A DNA stretch of 64,000 nucleotides from Filobasidium wieringae (lineage: Eukaryota > Basidiomycota > Tremellomycetes > Filobasidiales > Filobasidiaceae), in assembly GCA_001600055.1 (NCBI GenBank), contig BCIV01000003.1, forward strand, positions 687,162 to 751,161, read 5' to 3'. Made by a program: the position numbers and the translations under genes. The stretch's first letter is position 1. Each line of letters starts with the position of its first letter. The notes under the pieces are model-generated. The model worked only from the letters and a program-made list of their open reading frames with translations, made no database searches and was not told the origin of the DNA. Shown one piece after another: positions 1-10,000 of this stretch.

Positions 1-45
1 GCGAGGTGAGACCCCAACCATATCATCATCGTATACAGCCATTAA

Positions 46-1907
46 TCAGGGCTGCACCGTCTCTCCCCCTGGCGCCTTGCCTTTACCCTTCCCCTTGTTC
101 TTACTCTTGGTCTTGACTTCCGCACCCGGAACAACGGTACGTTCATTCGACACGTTCTCCTTGTCTCTCCCCTTGCCCGACTCTACCCGTATCCGCTCCT
201 CCATCTCCTCCTTCTCCTCTTGAGTCAAGGGCTCGTACTGCGCATCCCACCCTTGGAGCACGGCGATCCGATCCCCAAACTTCCTCCCCTCCTGAGCTCT
301 CCACATCTCGTTGAATTTCCTCCTGTCCTGGAGGTCGCGGTACCGCTTCGCCCCCGCGTCCGAATCGTTCTCGATCGGTCGAGGGGTTCGATGGACTTTA
401 CCCCTCCCTCTTCCGCCAGCAAGATCGTCATCCATAGTCTCCTTTACACCTAGATTTTCCAACGTCTGGGACGCAGCCGGTTGAGCCGCACTAGCTCGGG
501 TGATGATGACCGTCGCTTTCGGACCTCTCGCAAGGTTCCTCCCCCCCTTGACCCTCTGAGCGGCCGTGGCAGGTGTCGCCGAGCTATTGGCGATGGTCAT
601 GACTTTTCGGCCCGAATCGATCTTGGTCGGTACATCCTTGACCACCCCGCCCGAAGCCATGGAGAGGGAAGGGAAAGCTCCTCCCCCCGTTGCAGCTAGA
701 TAAGCCGCTCTCTCTTCCTCTACCGCTCTTCTCCGTTCTTCGTCCTCTCTTCTGAGAACGACTCCCAGTTCGTCGTTCAGTTTCGTGATGACTCGCATGA
801 TCCCGGAAGCCCCTAACAGAGCGGCTTCACAGTGAGGACAAGGGTGGTAAGGGAGATGCAAGTTGCACAGGATCAATCCGCATTGCGGGCAAGAAGGGGT
901 GTAGGGGGATAGAGGATGTGTTCGAGCTGGATGGATATGAGGATCGTTCTATTAGCCAAAAGCTGTTCCATCCCCAACCATATGAGCATCCAACTCACCG
1001 AGACAGAAACAACCCTCTTGTCCATCCATCTTCCCCGCCTCTGCCGCGTTCCCCTCGCCCATCTTCTTGACACCTTCAATCATCCTCTCAATCTTCTTCA
1101 TCTCCCTACTCTTAGGCTTCTCCGGTTCCTCAGCCTTCCTCGGCTTTCCCTGACTTGAAGGGTTTCGAGAACCGGAAGTCGTATTGACCACGTTATGGAT
1201 GGAAGCAGGCAAAGCGGGGGATCCAGAACGAGAAGGGTTCATCGAGCTTGAACCATGCCCATCGTTCCCATTCCCATTCAGACCGATCGCAGGGGTGGTC
1301 GATCCCGTCCCTGGTCTGCTTCCCTTTTTCTTCCCACCTCCGCCCCAACCTAGATCTTCCTCCCTACCCTTGATGTAGACTTGCCCAGCGGCTCCCCCGA
1401 ACGCCTCCGCGAGGTCTTCTGGAGTGGGAACAGATGGGTTTTGGGAGACCGGACGGGCAGAAGGGGGAGCGGGAAGTTTAGGGTTGTTCTTCTTTTGTTT
1501 CGGTTTGATGCTCGGGAAAGCTTGAGAAGGGGTCGGGCCTGATACGCTAGAGCTCGATGGGTTCGAGGGAGGAGCGGCGGGAGGAGGTTGTCGAAGGGGG
1601 AACCGGCGGTCGAGGTAGACTTTGATAAAGGGAGAAGCACCGCAAAGTTCCTGTACACGCAGAATAAGGGACAGTCAGTAAGGTCCCAAGTGATTGGACT
1701 CTGAACCAGACTTGCCTGAAGATGACGTTCTACCTGGATCCGAGTACTCAGCGTCTCTACATAGGGTATGATTTGCTCTTTCACGTCCTGAGTACCTGTA
1801 CGAAACCACGCCCGTTTGATGGACATCCTCAAGGGAATGATGTTGCCAAACAACTCACCTAGTCCCAGGACATTAGAAATCTGCTCGGTCAGCCAGTTAG
1901 TGGACAT
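46..1907 (-). CDS. TRIP4/Rqt4-like C2HC5 zinc-finger protein (RQT complex, ASC-1 homologue)
   Basis: Spliced by hand from exons 1859-1907, 1734-1795, 999-1650 and 46-926 (reverse strand); all phases fit and give 547 aa. The diagnostic part is a complete C2HC5 zinc finger at residues about 251-287: C251, C253, H258, C267, C270, C275, C284 and C287, rebuilt across the last intron. This finger defines the TRIP4/ASC-1 family, whose fungal members (Rqt4) belong to the ribosome quality control trigger complex that splits collided ribosomes. The N-terminal third is a short helical region, followed by a low-complexity Pro/Ser/Gly linker. The C-terminal half is rich in charged residues and ends in a Lys/Gly-rich tail. 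Length is close to human TRIP4 (about 580 aa). I see no ASCH domain, which vertebrate members carry. The function is inferred from the finger; the exon joins are well supported. Confidence 0.8.
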
Positions 1908-2208
1908 TCTGAAAGTTGGGGTGGTCCGAGTCCTGAGAGTAGAGGGAAGAGGATCAAGGTCGATCCAGTGCAGATGTCACGAATGGCCGAATCTTGCGAA
2001 ATGAAATCGCTCATCTCGCGATTTCTAAGTTTCGCCGCGTCATCTTCGATGAAACTGAGATCCGAAGTCGACATCGTTCTTGCGACAAGAATGGATCGAT
2101 AACGAGGCACAGTCCTGGTCGGGAAATAAAGTAGCGACCAATAACAAGCCCTTTCGATAGCAAGTACAAAAGCGGTAGGGACCAGATGATTTGAGCAAAA
2201 AGCAAAGT
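1908..2208. other. Intergenic: upstream of the TRIP4-like gene, downstream of the tRNA
   Basis: About 300 bp between the start of the TRIP4-like gene and the tRNA-Gly. I see no convincing coding frame. It should hold the promoter of the reverse-strand TRIP4-like gene and the Pol III terminator of the reverse-strand tRNA, but no obvious T-run could be assigned. Confidence 0.5.
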
Positions 2209-2278
2209 TCGATGCCTGGGAATCGAACCCAGTGCTGCCGCTTGGGAAGCGGCAATGTTACCACTACACCAGCATCGA
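2209..2278 (-). tRNA. tRNA-Gly (anticodon CCC)
   Basis: Read on the reverse strand, the 70 nt folds as a full cloverleaf. There is a 7 bp acceptor stem (TCGATGC with GCATCGA), a D arm GTGT/ACAT with loop AGTGGTA, and a 5 bp anticodon stem GCCGC/GCGGC around loop TTCCCAA. The T arm is CTGGG/CCCAG with loop TTCGATT, followed by discriminator A. The anticodon is CCC, decoding GGG as glycine. There is no intron. The first base pair is U-A rather than the G-C usual for glycine tRNAs. This is a short Pol III unit, and the D-arm and T-arm sequences serve as the internal A and B boxes. Confidence 0.9.
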
Positions 2279-2818
2279 GACGCATAATGAGGCCGGATGA
2301 TACCATTATATATTGACAAATCTAACAGTCACCTTAGCTTTATGCTCGATCTTTAGGATCTGGGGCTGTAGGACTACGCTTGTGCCAAGATATCACTATC
2401 TATAATATGCATCCGCTACAGAAAATATCCTGAGACCGTCAAGTCGGGACCTGACGTTGTCATACATGGTCATAACGGATGGAAACGCAATGGGAGAGTA
2501 TACGACGAAGCAAACACGAGCAAAGGACCTTCTGGCCCATCGTCATAACATGCCAAGCGATTTATGGGCTTCCCTGTACCGGTCTCGAGATACCGTCAGT
2601 TGGCTCGCGCATAGACCCTCCTTATTTCCGTTTCGAGAGAGAACACCTTTGCCACCGCTCAGCACGTGTCAGAAACGTTCTGCGCGACAAGGGATGAAGT
2701 CGCACGGCTATCGGTACATATATCACGCAGAAATCGCTGCTACTTGGTCGAAATAATTTGCGTAGACAGAGAAGATCGTTAGTACAGGTTCCCGTCACTC
2801 TATATCATAGGCGACATC
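2279..2818. other. Intergenic: 5' flank of the BTB gene and of the tRNA
   Basis: Open frames of 70-100 codons occur here, but they have no recognisable protein features and overlap one another, so I treat them as chance. The stretch is rather AT-rich, with short TATA-like runs near 2716 and 2800. It likely holds the promoter of the BTB gene that starts at 2819. Confidence 0.5.
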
Positions 2819-3615
2819 ATGTCCACGATCACGGAACGCGCCGAATCACCTTCGCCCCCGCCTCAGCTCAGAGAGAGCGTGTACTGGTTCGATGAAGACG
2901 CCAATGTAGAACTCGTGTCCTCCGATCATGTGAGATTTAAAGTATGGGACTACCATCTGAAGTCAGCAAGGTAAGTCTGCGACGCTATTCGTCGAAACTC
3001 CGCGACGCTTGTTCATCGGTATGATCGCTGTGCAATCTCAGCAAGGTCTGGCGCGACATTCTTTCGATGGGTGCGGAGACGAGCAAAGAACCGGCGGTGT
3101 TGCATCTAGAGGAGCACTCTGGGATTGTCAAGATCATACTCGACGTGATTCTGCTACCTATCGATCATCTCAAGAATATAGACCTTCCCTGGAGTTGGAA
3201 GGACGCCGTCGAGGTGTATCATGCCGCCCAGAAATATATGCTGAAGCGCTATCAACCTCTCTTTCATGACCGGGTCGTAGATGCAGTGGGACCTGGAAAC
3301 TTCATTGAAGCACTGGTTTGGGCCTGCCACAACGACGAGGCGGCAGTCGTTTTCAAGGCAGTTTGTGCCGGAGGCGATGTCTTCGATAACGCGTGGATAT
3401 ACGGAGGTAAAGATATCGGATGCGAACCAGGCGGCTGGTCGATCGCATTTATCGAGGCGATCGGGTTGAAATGGTACAAAAAGTTCGTTACGATCATGAG
3501 CTACAGCCATGGGCGTCGCCTCGACGGCTTGAGAAGACAGTGGTGTCGTTCCGAAAGCTCGGAAAGTCCTTTGCCTTACTTCGGAGAGTCTCTCCGCATG
3601 AGTGATTTGAGCTAA
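2819..3615 (+). CDS. BTB/POZ-domain protein
   Basis: Exons 2819-2970 and 3042-3615 join in phase to 241 aa. The start was chosen because it opens directly into a BTB fold of the kind frequent in basidiomycetes. After a Pro-rich leader of about 17 residues comes 'YWFDEDANVELVSSD', then the 'RFKVWDYHLKSAS' strand that follows in these BTB domains. The middle has the helical part including 'HAAQKYMLKRY', typical of the end of a BTB domain with its first BACK-like helices. Such proteins dimerise and often act as adaptors for cullin-3 ubiquitin ligases or in transcription, but nothing here identifies a partner. It ends about 85 bp from the 3' end of the glutamyl-tRNA synthetase gene, in convergent orientation. 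Confidence 0.75.
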
Positions 3616-3698
3616 GAGGTAGAGCATGATTTGTGCACATATATATAATATAATATACGTATGCTATATGTGCTAGTGATTTTAAAAGCATGACCGCC

Positions 3699-6600
3699 TC
3701 AAGCGTCGTAGACGGATTTGACCTTGTACATGTTCACGTTTTCCTGAGGGGTGACCACCTCGTCTTTGCCGCTACGGAGATGAAGCGAAGCGATCAATGC
3801 CGGGTCCTTCTGCGAGCGGATACCAGTACTCACTAGATCCTGCCGACCTCGTACATCTTGTCCTTGGAAGTGAGTTTGAATCCTCTGGTGACATCCGACA
3901 AGAAGACCTTTTCCCCCTCTTCGGCAGCAGGCTCAGAAGCAGCGCTGGGAGAAGCCTTAGGAGCCGACGCCTGAGTGGCGGACGCTTCCTTGGCGGCGGG
4001 CGTCTCCTTGGGCTTGTTCTTGACGTCCTTGGTGGCCTTCATGTCCTTTCCCCATCCCTTCTCACCAGGCTTACCCACAGCCTCGGTGGTCTTTTCCTGG
4101 AAAGGCTTCCCCTTGAGCGCGACGGTGGCGGTCCTACCGCTAAGACGGAGCCAAACATCCGTGTCAATGTCAACTCGATTCCGAAGCGTCTATACGACCC
4201 CGCCTGTACTCACTCGGGGATGAAACCAAACTGCATTCGTCCGGAAGCGTCCTTGACTCCCTGGTAGATGTAGAATCCCTTCCTCTCGAACTGAATGATA
4301 TCGAACTTTTCGAGATCGGTCACGTTGGCATCGGCGAGAGCGTTGACCCTGTACTCGGTCACGGGGTTGAGGACGGCGGTAAAGTCATCATCACCTTCGA
4401 TCTTTTTCTTGTTGATCAGGTAATCGTAATCGATGAGGACGACGGGGACGAGGTCCTTTGTCGGTCGAGCCAACCAGTGAACCTTTTTGGAAGTCTTCTT
4501 GACGTCTCCCTCGAGATGAAGTTCGAGCTCGACGTTCTCGACCTTTCCACCGTCTGCCTTTGAGATCTTCCTGACATAGGCGTTACCCCAGTCCATGGCG
4601 GTGATCTCCTCGTCATCACCAAAGAGAGCGGCGTCGACCTGTTCCATGATCAATTCAGAGGAGAACACGGTCTTCTTGTCGCCGATCTCGGGATTCTTCT
4701 TGTGAGCGGGAAGAGTCTTGGTTTCAGGTTGAGCGGGTCCGTTGGTGATCTTCACGGGGACCCTACAACGAGAACGAGAACGTGGGTCAACGACAGGCGA
4801 CGACCGGGGAAGCCGGGCTCACGAAAGACTCACATGTCGTCCTCGGCAATGGCCCAGAACCTGGGCGCGACAGGATCGATGACCTTTTTGTTCCAAGCCC
4901 AGAGCTGGTCCCACTCCATGAGCAAGTTACTGGACGAAGCTCCTTGGGAGGCGATGAATCCCTTGAGGGCCTCTACGGTCAGACCTCTTGCACGCATACC
5001 TGTTGGGCGGCGGGGCATGATTGATCAACACCTAACGCCATGGAAGACGATCGACGATCGACGAGAGACTCACCCCTGAGAGTAGGGAATCGGGGGTCTT
5101 CCCAAGTAGCGACCTTGCCCTGCTCGACGAGGTACTTTAGTTTCCTCTTGGAAAGCACGGTATACACGAAATCGATTCGACTACAACGACGACGCTTCGG
5201 TCAGCTTCATCCGCTCGACGCCCGGCCAGGAGTGAACGGGGTGGGGTCTAGTAGGGTGTACGCACGAGAAATCGAAAATCTCGATATGTTTCAGCCCGAG
5301 GGCCTTCAAGAACCACTCGTACTGCGGTTTCCTATCCGCATACTCGTTCGCCCTGAGGGCATGAGTGACCCCGTCGAGGGAATCGACGATGGGACAAGCC
5401 ATGTCGTACATCGGGTACGCCTTGAACTTGTCCCCGGTGATGTGATGGGGTTTGAGTACGCATCGATAGACGGCAGGGTCTCTCATGGCTCCGTTGGGAG
5501 AGGTGTGATCGATCTTTGCACGTAGGAACCATTTCTGGCCTTCTTCCGTTCCCTTGAGCATCGCTTCGAATCGTTCGAGGTTGTTTTCGATGGATTCGTC
5601 GCGGCGTTTGGAAGGGATCAGGGCCATACGTTGATCACGCATCTGTCATCAAGGTCCGTGAGGTTCAGGTCAGGTCATCGTCCGAAAACCAGGAGGGAGA
5701 CTCACGGTCTGTTGATCGGTATCATCCATAAACGCGTCCCCTTGCCTGACGAGTTTCCTCGCACACTCCTCGATCTCGGCGAAATGATCACTGGTATGAA
5801 CCACCTTGTCCCATCCTACCCCGAGCATCTTCAGATCCCCTTCGAAACTACCCTCGAACTCGTCCTCTTCCTTTTCCGGGTTGGTATCGTCGAATCGGAG
5901 GATGAATTTACCCTTGTATTTATCGGCAAAGAATCGGTTGAGGATACAGGCTTTTATGTGACCGATATGGAGGTACCCGGAAGGCTCGGGTGCTGTCGAG
6001 CGCGAAAGGGGCGGCAAGTGGGAGAGAATCGAGTCGACGTCTCGTCAATCGATTTGTTCAGTCGGTCCTGATCCGGGAATCACTCACCGAACCTGACGAC
6101 GACCTCGCCCTGCTTGGTACCGGGCAGCTCAGCCTCGACCGTGCCAGCCTTCTTCCCCTCCGCCTTGGCGTTCTTAGCGGTCTGACTCTTACTGTTGAAG
6201 AGCCCGGTGACGATCTCTTGAGTCTGAGGGAGACCGTCGATGAACGTGTACCAACGGTTCAGATGGGGGTGTTTGTTCTGTTTGAGGACTCCTAGGGCCT
6301 TGAGAGAGGCTGTCGGGGAAGAACGTCGAGGGGTTGTCAGAGGGGAGAAGAAAGGTGAGGTGGGGTGAGGTGAAGATGGGACTTGCCTTTGATGCTGGAC
6401 CAGATCTTGTAGTCGTTGAATCCAGGCTGACGACCTGCCAAGAAAGTACTAACGTCCGGGTCAGGGAAGATCAAATCAGCCAGGGGTCCATTGGGTGCAT
6501 GCTTCGACTACCGATGAGGATGGATGGGAAATTTACCGAAGAGCGAGATGATCATCCAACACGTTGAAGATGTTGGGAATCTCTTGGAATGGGGTGGTAG

Positions 6601-6875
6601 ATGTCAACGGAGTGGGCAGGGTGGGTAAAGCCGCCTAGCCCCATTTAGCCATCCGATCAGCGGAAACCCTCACCCGATACCCATGCCAAGCAGCGACTCA
6701 CCTCCTTCCCCTTCAACTTTGCAGCCAAAACCTTCTCGATCTCGTCCTCGGTGGACTTTCCGTCATACTGCAGTTTCCCGGCCAACCAGTCGATCTGGAT
6801 GTTGAGGTGGGAAGCCAAGAGAGCTACGGACCATGGGAAGGGGGTTTGGGATACGTCGACTTGAAGAGAAGACAT
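3699..6875 (-). CDS. GUS1: Glutamyl-tRNA synthetase, cytosolic
   Basis: Eleven exons on the reverse strand: 6702-6875, 6537-6580, 6387-6448, 6088-6291, 5706-5992, 5266-5642, 5074-5180, 4834-4999, 4214-4762, 3834-4139 and 3699-3771. All phases agree and give 782 aa. It charges tRNA-Glu with glutamate. Residues 1-150 form a GST-like N-terminal domain, used in fungi for complex formation. The class I catalytic core follows with the HIGH motif at 170-173 (SGYLHIGH) and the KMSKS counterpart LSKRK at about 392-396. The anticodon-binding beta-barrels lie at about 480-660. A Lys/Ala/Pro-rich tail ends with a short segment 'KVKSVYDA'. The eukaryote-type core is related to glutaminyl-tRNA synthetases, but the N-terminal domain and '[16 protein letters not shown]' segment fit cytosolic GluRS. 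Intron 3 has a GC-AG donor (GCAAGT). Confidence 0.93.
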
Positions 6876-7218
6876 GTTTCGAGTGTGTTTGGGTGTGTTT
6901 CGTGGAATTTCCAGAGGGTTTCAATGGGAAAAAGAGTGACGAATGGATTCTTTAGTAGGTCGAGAATTATAGCAAACGTGGATTTAAATACACGTCACTG
7001 GGCTTCGTTGAAGTGATAGCTGCTTGATAATGACACGTCATCAACTGATAACAGCCCGATATTGCGTGTTATATATTGACAAGACATCCCAAACAAGGAT
7101 CGTTTGTTTACACTTTGCACTCTCAACACTCTCCACGTTCCCTCGACTTCCCCTCCTCACCCTCCCTGTCCCCCCTCCATCAACCCTCTACCCTCGGCCA
7201 CTCTCCCCCTCTCCCACG
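6876..7218. promoter_or_regulatory. Divergent promoter region between GluRS and SPC34
   Basis: A 343 bp stretch separates the two start codons, so both promoters must lie here. The part next to the SPC34 start (about 7130-7215) is strongly pyrimidine-rich on the plus strand, typical of fungal 5' leaders. I see no clear TATA box positioned for either gene, apart from 'TATATT' at about 7071. Confidence 0.55.
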
Positions 7219-9522
7219 ATGGCAACCCTCAGAGACGCACTCTCGAACCTCCAAGACCAATCTCATCAGATCCGCGCCCTAGCACTCCAAACATCCACCC
7301 AACCCCTCGCAGGCAGGTTCACAAACGCCTACCTCAACGGCGGTCGCAACATATTCAGTATCATCCGTGAAGCCGTACCGCACGAACGTAGTCTCTTCAG
7401 TTTCATCGGGGAGGGAGATGCTGCCGGTCAGAACGCTTCGAACGCGGGCGCGGGGGAGGGAGCGGTCAAGGGGAACATGGTGGAACGGCGTAAACCCGGT
7501 CTGGTCACTCCGCTCCGAAAGACCAACCAAGGCAAGGGAGGCTCGAACGGTTCGGACGATCCTGTAAAGTTATTGAGAACGGCTTTGACTCTGGTTGACG
7601 AGTAGTGAGTGTCTCTTTTCCTCCGTCCCACTCACCCCACCGCGCCTCATCCGACCTGATCCCCCTCTCCCTCTCCCTCTTCCTCACAGCCGATCAATGC
7701 CAAGAGCAAGAGCACACGTCGTGAACCTCCTCGACTCGTTCGCTCAGACTCGACAAGAAATCCAGGATCTAGAGGATCAGATCGAGTCGGTTCGTTCCCT
7801 TCCCCCTTATCCATCTCTCCATTCGGAATGCTGATACATACATACCTTTCCCCCGTGTGACAGGCCAAGAAAGGTCTTCCCCCTACTCAAACTTCTTCCC
7901 CTCACCAAGATCAAGAAGATGAAGAAGAAACGGATATGGGACAGGATTCGTATGCAGACCCGGACGAATGGCTGAGAGCAGAAGAGGAGGCGGTGAGACA
8001 GTTGGAAAAGGAGATCGGTCGATTGAGACGTAGCGTGAGTACCCCCCAGACATCGATATCGTTCGATTCTGAATGGACACGCACGCTCACTTGCCCCCGA
8101 TAGCAACCGATCACCGAATCGAAAAAGGACGAATTCTCTTCCCCGACTTCGAGCGCTGCCAATCAGATGAACGGGTCGGCTACCCCTTTGACCAAGACCG
8201 CTAGACCGGTAGGGATGGGTTTCTTCTCCCCCGGAACTCCCATGCGCGATGGACAGAGGGGAAAGAGTAAGCTCGGGTCTCCCTTGAAGAGAGGAGGAAA
8301 GGCGGGTTCGTCCAAGAATGAGGAAAACGAAGAGGGTTCGAAAGCGGGGGAAGAAAGTGTGGACGATTCCCCTCGTTCTCCCCGACGTAAACCCTGCGAA
8401 CACGTCGGAGGTCCATCGGGTTCCTCCCCTTCCTCTAGCACACCTCGTTTCGCTCAACCCACGACATCCTCTTTGGCAGCCAAGATCAACGCGCTCACCC
8501 CTTCACGAAACAAGGTTTCCGTCCGATCGGTTTCTTCCACCCAACACGCGGGGGGGGCACTGGGGAGGGTTCAAGGCGCGGCCGAGGGGACTTTGTTGAG
8601 TCTGAGTGGGAGGGGGGTGGAGGGGAGGTCAGGGAGGAGGGTTCAGAGTGGGGCTTCACCGGGAAAGAACAGTCCGAAGAAACGTATGGAACGAGAACGA
8701 GACGAGGAGAGGGAGAGGGAGGAAGACGAGGAGACGGATGTGACACTCACCCCTACTAGAGCATCACGACCTGTCGTTCGGAAACCGAACGAGGAGACGC
8801 TCGGGCTTCAGCAGGGATCGGACGATGCGGTCGGACCCGATGGGGAAACGAACGGAGGTCCGACTGCCATGGTCGAGGGGGTCTCGATGGGTAAGGATGG
8901 GCTGGAACAGGAGATCGTGAGTCTTGCCCTGCCCCCCATCTCCACGCGTGGAACGAGCGTCTTGATGGGTATGCTTCGAAACTGATATGGGAAATCTTGT
9001 CTGTTCGAAAAGAACAAGGTTTGGCAGCTCGTCCCTGATATCCTGAGGTGCGACGAGGCGAGTCCAGAGGTTTTGAACGGGAACAGGGTCGGGGTGGAGG
9101 ATACCATGTGAGTCGATCATGATGTCACGGACCATTCGTCGGTGCACGAGCTGAAACGCGGAACGTCAATCATTGCTTTGTGATACAGAAAACTCATCGC
9201 CAGGATCGCCGGGATCAGGGATATTCGACCCCCCTCACCATCCACCATCTCCATCCATTCTAGCAGTGCGCAATCTACCAACGGCGTTCCTCTCCCTAAA
9301 CCCACGCCTTCTACCGAGGGTCACGTCTTGCTCGCCAATCTGATCCTCGTCCTGCTGAGGGGGGAAACGACCCAGCCTGAACTCAAAGCGCGCTTGGAGG
9401 GGGTCTGTAAGGAACGTGGATGGGAGGAAAGGTTGGGGATGAGTACCATTTATGGAGGAGTGGCGAAGAGATTGATCAAGATTGATAGGAGAGATAGATG
9501 GGTCGTGAGGTTCTTGGTTTAG
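7219..9522 (+). CDS. SPC34: DASH complex subunit SPC34 homologue with long C-terminal extension
   Basis: Exons 7219-7604, 7690-7789, 7864-8034, 8104-8916, 9019-9107 and 9189-9522 give 630 aa in one intact frame. Residues 30-60 hold the family hallmark, a 'FTNAYLNGG' segment followed by 'SIIREAVPHERSLF'. Residues about 115-165 match the conserved 'YRSMPRARAHV' helix, followed by a coiled coil ending near residue 219. These features point to Spc34, which joins the ring-forming DASH/Dam1 complex that couples kinetochores to microtubules. The yeast protein is about 295 aa. Here a basic, Ser/Pro-rich linker (220-490) and a folded-looking tail (490-630), including 'GMSTIYGGVAKRLIKIDRRD', follow. 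I do not recognise the tail; it could be a winged-helix-like module or a separate gene joined by my model. The call for the first 220 residues is good; the splice at 8916/9019 is the weaker link. Confidence 0.72.
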
Positions 9523-10000
9523 AATAAAGAGCAATGCGGGGTTACGAATAATGAAGCGGTAGCGCTGATCGAGGACTCGGATGTGATCTCGATGACTTGC
9601 GTCCCATGCGTCGGAACTGCGTCGAACCAAGTGGTATCGGAAACCATGTAGTCATGTATCATACGAATCTGGGTATAAGGGACACATGATCGGTGCCAAG
9701 TACAGATGCGAGACGCCAATTCTGTCCTCGATTCGTTTCGGCGGGCTCCCTCTATCGTAATCACCAACCCTCCAACGGAAGCGATTCCAATACTGTGTCT
9801 GCCGTTTCGACGACTCTCTGAAAGCAGAGATACTCATCCTTGGAGATCCAGGGCGAGACAGCACCTAACTTTTGCCGGGTCGTACGAATCACGCGGGCCG
9901 TGTTCTGGATGTAGGTCGTCCAGCCTTTGCGAACGGCAGGTGCTTCGGAGAACTACAATCGACTCTAATTAGAGTCAGTTTAGTTTGCAAAGGTCAATTG
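9523..10000. other. Intergenic between SPC34 and the FunK1 kinase (convergent)
   Basis: Holds the 3' ends of two convergent genes. Weak open frames are present on the reverse strand (9519-9864), and one of them could in principle be a further spliced tail of the kinase gene. I could not support a clean join and leave it unassigned. Confidence 0.4.

Noticed and set aside
2011..2319. Reverse-strand frame over the tRNA region
   Set aside because: It reads through the tRNA-Gly cloverleaf; the RNA explains the sequence.
2457..2756. Open frame of 99 codons on the plus strand before the BTB gene
   Set aside because: Overlaps a second frame of similar length, has no domain-like composition and lies in a promoter-like stretch; taken as chance.
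9519..9864. Reverse-strand frames downstream of the FunK1 kinase
   Set aside because: Could be extra spliced exons of the kinase, but I found no donor and acceptor pair that keeps phase with family-like sequence.
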